Assembly (NCBI GenBank): GCA_025617745.1
Contig: CM046859.1
Location: 26,711,371-26,775,370, forward strand
Length of the DNA stretch: 64,000 bases
Source: Heliocidaris erythrogramma
Taxonomy: Eukaryota; Echinodermata; Echinoidea; Camarodonta; Echinometridae
Direction of reading: 5' to 3'
In this document: piece after piece, positions 59,761 to 64,000 of the stretch
How the letters are laid out: each line of letters opens with the position of its first letter
Numbering within the stretch: position 1 is the first letter of the stretch
Translations under genes and position numbers: made by a program
Notes under the pieces: generated by a model
Told to the model about the DNA's origin: nothing
Database searches by the model: none
What the model saw: only the letters and a program-made list of their open reading frames with translations

Positions 59761-60747
59761 ATCAACTCGTTACTTGACTAAGCACAATCAATATCGTATT
59801 ATTCTTCTAGGAAAGGTAGATACAGGTGTAGTTACGTAAGACTAAAAATTCTAGTTTCTGCTTACTACGAAATGAGGCAGGATGTTTTTCACTTTTTGTA
59901 AGTGTAATCGAGTTTACGGGCTTTTAAGTCAGAGCGCCCTCGGTGGCAGCATAATTTGAGTTTCAAAGACAAACATGACAGATCAGATGTTTGTGACAAA
60001 TCGAAGAGTATCTGCAACATTTTGGCAGCTGTAGACAACTTAAATGACTAAAAGGAGGCAAGGAGGTTAGTACTTTACCTTGCGGTGATTATTTTTGTGG
60101 GAAACGTGTGTATAATGATGATATTCGTACCACTATTTTGGATGGCTGCCTTGTGTATACATGTAATTGATGCTATGTTGGTATGTTACCACGTATAAGA
60201 ATTCATGTGGGTAAACATAATTAACGTAATATGAAAATATGTCCCTTTGGTACGAAAGTGAGTTGATATGTATTATTAGACAAGTATTTATGTTGATTTA
60301 GTTAATGAAGTCATATAATTAATGACATTTCTTACATTTAAGCTCATAGAAGTTTGAAGACTGTTTAAGAAACGTAAGGAAAGAAATAGTGAATTTAATT
60401 GAAGGGGTAATTTTGTTTGAATGCCTAAGGGTCACGCCCAAATTTTGAGTTGTTATAATGAAGTGTTTGAAGCCCGGCTTGAAGGGGTAAATTCGAAGAT
60501 GTTTTGATTGTTAACGACCAGTGACCTGTTATCGATTAAGATATATATTTGGCATAACAAGATGACTGTCAGAATTTAAACCTTAATTTGATGCTCATTA
60601 TTTAGATGCTTATGATCTGTATATCGTTTGTTTCTTGCAGTTTTCACGGAGTGAAATGGAACAAAGAAAGAGAAAGGATTCAAGCTAATGAATCAATAAA
60701 GAGACACTCCTGTAAAAGCACTTGTCAACTCGTTTTATTGGCCTACA
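59761..60747. other. Region upstream of PHF24, no coding gene seen
   Basis: A possible plus-strand non-coding transcript end: T-rich tract, TTTCTTGCAG at 60640, then AATAAA at 60696-60701. No open frame of note. Confidence 0.3.
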
Positions 60748-61112
60748 GCTAAACTTTTGTTAAAAAAAAGTATGCATAAAATTTATAAACATGTCTATTG
60801 AAAGGTTAGAAGGGTATCAGTGATCATGGTGAATATCGAGTGAAATCGCTGATTGTTCGGCAAATTGATATTGATAATGTTTGTTCTAATAGACCTGTTT
60901 ACTAATGTATTAAAATTTATGCATGGTTCACTCCAAAATGCTTAGTTACCAACTATTTAGTGCACCTGCTATGCATAATGGCATCTCTATGGGTGGAATC
61001 CACTTTGCAACATTAGTTGTTGCTATGTCAGGCAAACCTCTGATAAGCTTTTGAGTCGTTAAGAGAAACTTTTGTTCAAAAAGTATGCATAAAATTAGTA
61101 AACAGGTCTATT
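60748..61112. mobile_element. MITE of the AATAGACCTGTT family plus a partial copy
   Basis: The complete copy is 60888-61112 with inverted ends AATAGACCTGTTTACTAAT / ATTAGTAAACAGGTCTATT. 60748-60805 is a stray right end of the same family (AACTTTTGTTAAAAAAAAGT, ACATGTCTATT). Confidence 0.8.
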
Positions 61113-61604
61113 GTGCGTTTAATTTGCAGATCTCCCCCAGCCTTTATAAAATGGACACAGAAAACAGAAAAATGCTTTGGAACCAGTATGTTTAACTTTT
61201 CCATTGTATTTTGTCAAGCAGTTTGAAAAAGTACTCGTTCTTCTACCAATCTCATGTTTTAAAGATTGAATATTGGGCATAGTTTCGTTATCGAAATAAG
61301 CTGAAGTCCCAAAATGTTTCTTTAGTAGTAACAGCACAATCACTTAACCATATTCATGCTTTGCTTTTCTTAAAATGTAAGATAAATAAAAGTTATCTTT
61401 GCTGTTATCGGAAAGGTGAAACGGGGTTGATAACAATGTTCCGTAAAATGGAAGTACTGGCAGTAACATGTCTTGTCCGAATTCACCCCGTAAAGACACA
61501 AACAGTCCGTGATGATAAATGAGTTTTTCACGTATATTATGATGTTTGTCCATAGCAGCCATAGCAACTCAACGAGTATGACATGAGACCAATCTTTGTA
61601 AACA

Positions 61605-61939
61605 AATTTTTAGTTTACTAATTAAATTCCTCCCATCAAGCTTCTTCGTTTACTAACCATTGTCTACGGCGGACCGTTTGAATATTAATGAGTCAGAAAG
61701 AAGAGGATCTTGGGTATTTGATTCCAGTTCATCGTGACTTGGCCGTGAACCAGAATAGCCTGGTGGTTAAGTCGCTGCCCGGCAAGCAGTAGATGACAGG
61801 TTCGAATCCCGCTGGTTCCAATTTTTTCTGACTTGTGTTTTTCATTACAGATCGAGCATACGATCTTTAACACTGGGAGTAAAATGCCTAAAAATTTGTT
61901 TACAAATTAAATTCCTCCCATCAAGCTTCTTCGTTTACG
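61605..61939 (+). mobile_element. SINE-like repeat with tRNA-Ala-like head between direct repeats
   Basis: 61747-61820 can fold as a tRNA: 7-bp acceptor stem GAACCAG/CTGGTTC followed by CA, anticodon stem-loop with GGC (Ala), B box GGTTCGAATCCC; the T stem is imperfect. The body that follows is the one found inverted at 15888-16054. The ~34-bp motif AATTAAATTCCTCCC...TTCTTCGTTTAC occurs on both sides (61620-61655, 61905-61939), so this is either a tandem dimer or a duplication. Confidence 0.65.
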
Positions 61940-62064
61940 AGACCAATCTTCTTTTATCACTTGAGAGCACTTTAACAAAAGATCCCGCTTTTCATGGCCA
62001 GCTCTTGCAAACCCACCCTCTTTGTTAGTTCAGGTTTTCCTTTCCTTAATCTTTGGGATTGATG

Positions 62065-62278
62065 AATAGACCTGTTCACAAAGTTATTCAAATGTCTGGA
62101 GGCTTCTTTCCTAGGGACATATAGTAACGAGGGATTCCATTAACTTGTTATTAGTGAATGAACTACAATACTTGGAATCCAGTTTGCATACATTACTTGT
62201 TGCCATGTCTGACAAGCCTCTGACAAGCTTTCAGGTTGTCAAGAACAACCTTTGACTATATTTGTGAACAGGTCTATT
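62065..62278. mobile_element. MITE, AATAGACCTGTTCACAAA ends
   Basis: 214 bp, inverted ends AATAGACCTGTTCACAAA...TTTGTGAACAGGTCTATT, with internal CTTGGAATCCAGTTTGCATA and CAGGTTGTCAAGAACAACC. The best-preserved member of the family in this window. Confidence 0.85.
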
Positions 62279-62379
62279 CCCTCTAGTCAATAACGATATT
62301 GTTCATGAAAGGTCCTCCCTACTATCAACATACAAACACATTTACACTCGAACACAACATATCAGGGTATACGTTTATT

Positions 62380-63330
62380 TTATTTTTTGTAGCATTCTTT
62401 ATTGCATTCTTTAAGTACAAATGAAAATCATACAACTCCATTTTTAGTTGATGTACATAACATAATTATCAGAAATTAATCATACTGAATGAACATTATA
62501 GATCATAGCCTTCCCCAACCCTCCCCCTCGCTATCCTTTTTTGTGTAGCATCCTTTATTGCATTCATTCAGTACAAAATAAAAATCAAATATCTTCATTT
62601 TTAGTTCATGTACATAACATATGATAAGTAAAGGACAGTCTTCAGTAATACCGTCAACTGAAGTATGCTTTCTTAAATCGATTTTACATTCTTCAGGCGT
62701 ATCTGCATATATTATTTCTATAATCAATGCTATTTCCTCTTCATCTAGTCCCATACATTTGAAATAAGTGTCTGACTTCAATGTTCCTTCTTCATCTGTA
62801 TTATGGTACAATTTATGTTTTTTAAGAAAAGATTTATGAATTTATTATGAATACACTTATTGAAAAAAAATCATTTCTTTTATTAGTTGCATCCTTTTTA
62901 ATAAACGCATTCATATTAAACCAAATATTTAACATTTCCTGGTAGTACTTTGGTAACTGTGTTGATCATGTTAGGTAAATAATTACAATAGAAAATTAGA
63001 TTTCCTCCAATTGGTCTCAGTAAAAATTTGAATTACTTTTTCCATTTCACTTTCTGGTCTCCAGTTACAAGTCTTTTGATCCACATCACACTTTGCACCT
63101 TCACAAAAAGTCTAAAGTTAAGCATTTTCAATCCTCCTTGTTTGTAATGATAAATCAATATACAAAGTACTTGTCTTTATCTTGTCCTTCCCTCGCCATA
63201 GAAAATTAAAGCAGATCTCATCAATTTCTTTGAAAACCCATTCAGGCGTTGAAAATCTCGTTATCGTTATCAATATTGTTATCGTTATCGATGAGGTCTG
63301 ACCGATCCTTAAGCATGTTAAGAGCATCCT
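62380..63330 (-). mobile_element. L1/Tx1-like LINE 3' remnant
   Basis: Minus strand. C-terminal ORF2 motifs FNFLWRGKDKIKTSTLY (~63205-63155) and VMWIKRLVTGDQKVKWKK (~63095-63035) are in different frames, so several frameshifts have occurred. The 3' end carries a duplicated ~80-bp tail with AATAAAG near 62545 and 62400. The open frame at 62811-62503 inside it is not recognised. Dead copy. Confidence 0.65.
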
Positions 63331-64000
63331 TAGTATTCAGAGAGAGAGGGGGGGGGGGGGGGGGAACCCGAGACATTTTTAAGAATTATTAAAATGCAAT
63401 GGTCGAAGCTATTTGAACCCTCATTAATGTTTATCCAAAATGTTATATGATCTAATTTAACTTATAATATTATTTTTGTCCAACAAAATGAATGTAATAT
63501 AATTATGTAGAATGTAGAATGGATTGAGAGTTACTTAGATTTGACATCTCTTCAATATTCTCATTTCACCTTTATTTTTCTTGTGCGTCTCGGAATAGAA
63601 TTTTAAAGATAGTCTGCGCCAAAAGCCTATTATTATTATTATGGGGGGGGGGGCAAAATCTCGCATTTGGTCAGTGCACAGATTGTTTGTAGTTAAGCCC
63701 ACACGTCCTCCCCCCCCCCCCCCCCCCCCCCACCCCTGGCAAGAGAATATTCAATTTCACTTTCTTGCCCACCGGAGTCACGCAGAATTACTCAGAGAAC
63801 TTGACATACTGGGGGGGGGGGGGGGGGGGTTAGCTTTTCAGCAGTCAAATATTGTTATGCCTCACCCTCCTTGTTGAATACGCTTTTCACCAAGGTTAAA
63901 ACAGCCTTTTAAAAGATTGTACAGGTTTAATGCTGTGTTACCTCAGCAATGGTTCTGCGCAATCCTTCTTGGCCATTATAGTGATGGCGCTGTTGCCTGT
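63331..64000. other. Right edge of the window, homopolymer-rich, no gene seen
   Basis: Poly(G) at ~63347-63363, 63642-63652 and 63811-63829; poly(C) at ~63709-63731. An open frame across them is built from the runs and is not a gene. Confidence 0.5.

Noticed and set aside
62503-62811. 102-residue open frame on the minus strand as a host gene
   Set aside because: No recognised domain or splice context; it sits between LINE C-terminal motifs and a duplicated LINE-like tail.

Overview
The window is animal nuclear DNA, most likely from a marine invertebrate deuterostome and probably an echinoderm. Evidence: spliced host genes with GT-AG introns, a SUEL-type (sea-urchin-egg-lectin family) rhamnose-binding lectin, an invertebrate PHF24/GINIP orthologue, several DIRS-type tyrosine-recombinase retrotransposons, tRNA-derived SINEs ending in (ATT)n, and very many short foldback and MITE elements. 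The species cannot be fixed from the sequence alone.

Layout. 1-12.65 kb is dominated by two plus-strand DIRS copies (757-6364 and 6819-12318). The second sits inside a ~620-bp terminal-inverted-repeat element. 12.83-14.37 kb holds the last two coding exons of a SUEL-type lectin gene on the plus strand. 15-18.4 kb is a patchwork of MITEs, SINEs and a degenerate tandem array. 18.5-25.5 kb is a ~7-kb foldback-like structure: two inverted arms, each carrying a regular series of RFX X-box-like palindromes, around a loop that holds a dead LINE fragment.

27.9-58.8 kb is one minus-strand gene of about 31 kb. I assembled it from seven exons with matching phases as the orthologue of PHF24 (KIAA1045/GINIP): an N-terminal myristoylation-type start, a PHD finger and three EF-hand-like loops, 475 residues in all. 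Its 21.4-kb first coding intron contains the third DIRS copy (36853-42011, same strand), which stops only 25 bases short of the PHD-exon splice acceptor. The introns also hold paired TTAA-flanked elements, foldback elements, a minisatellite, a 7SL/Alu-domain-like SINE and a 0.7-kb CT-rich tract. 58.9-60.7 kb is the gene's upstream region, with a perfect cAMP-response element. 60.7-64 kb is repeats plus an L1/Tx1-like LINE remnant.

The host genes are ordinary. The most unusual structures are the X-box foldback array, the DIRS insertion at a splice acceptor, the 7SL-like SINE, and the apparently intact EF-hand ligands in the invertebrate PHF24. The DIRS copies are fossils: each has the full DIRS terminal architecture but looks broken in its coding parts.
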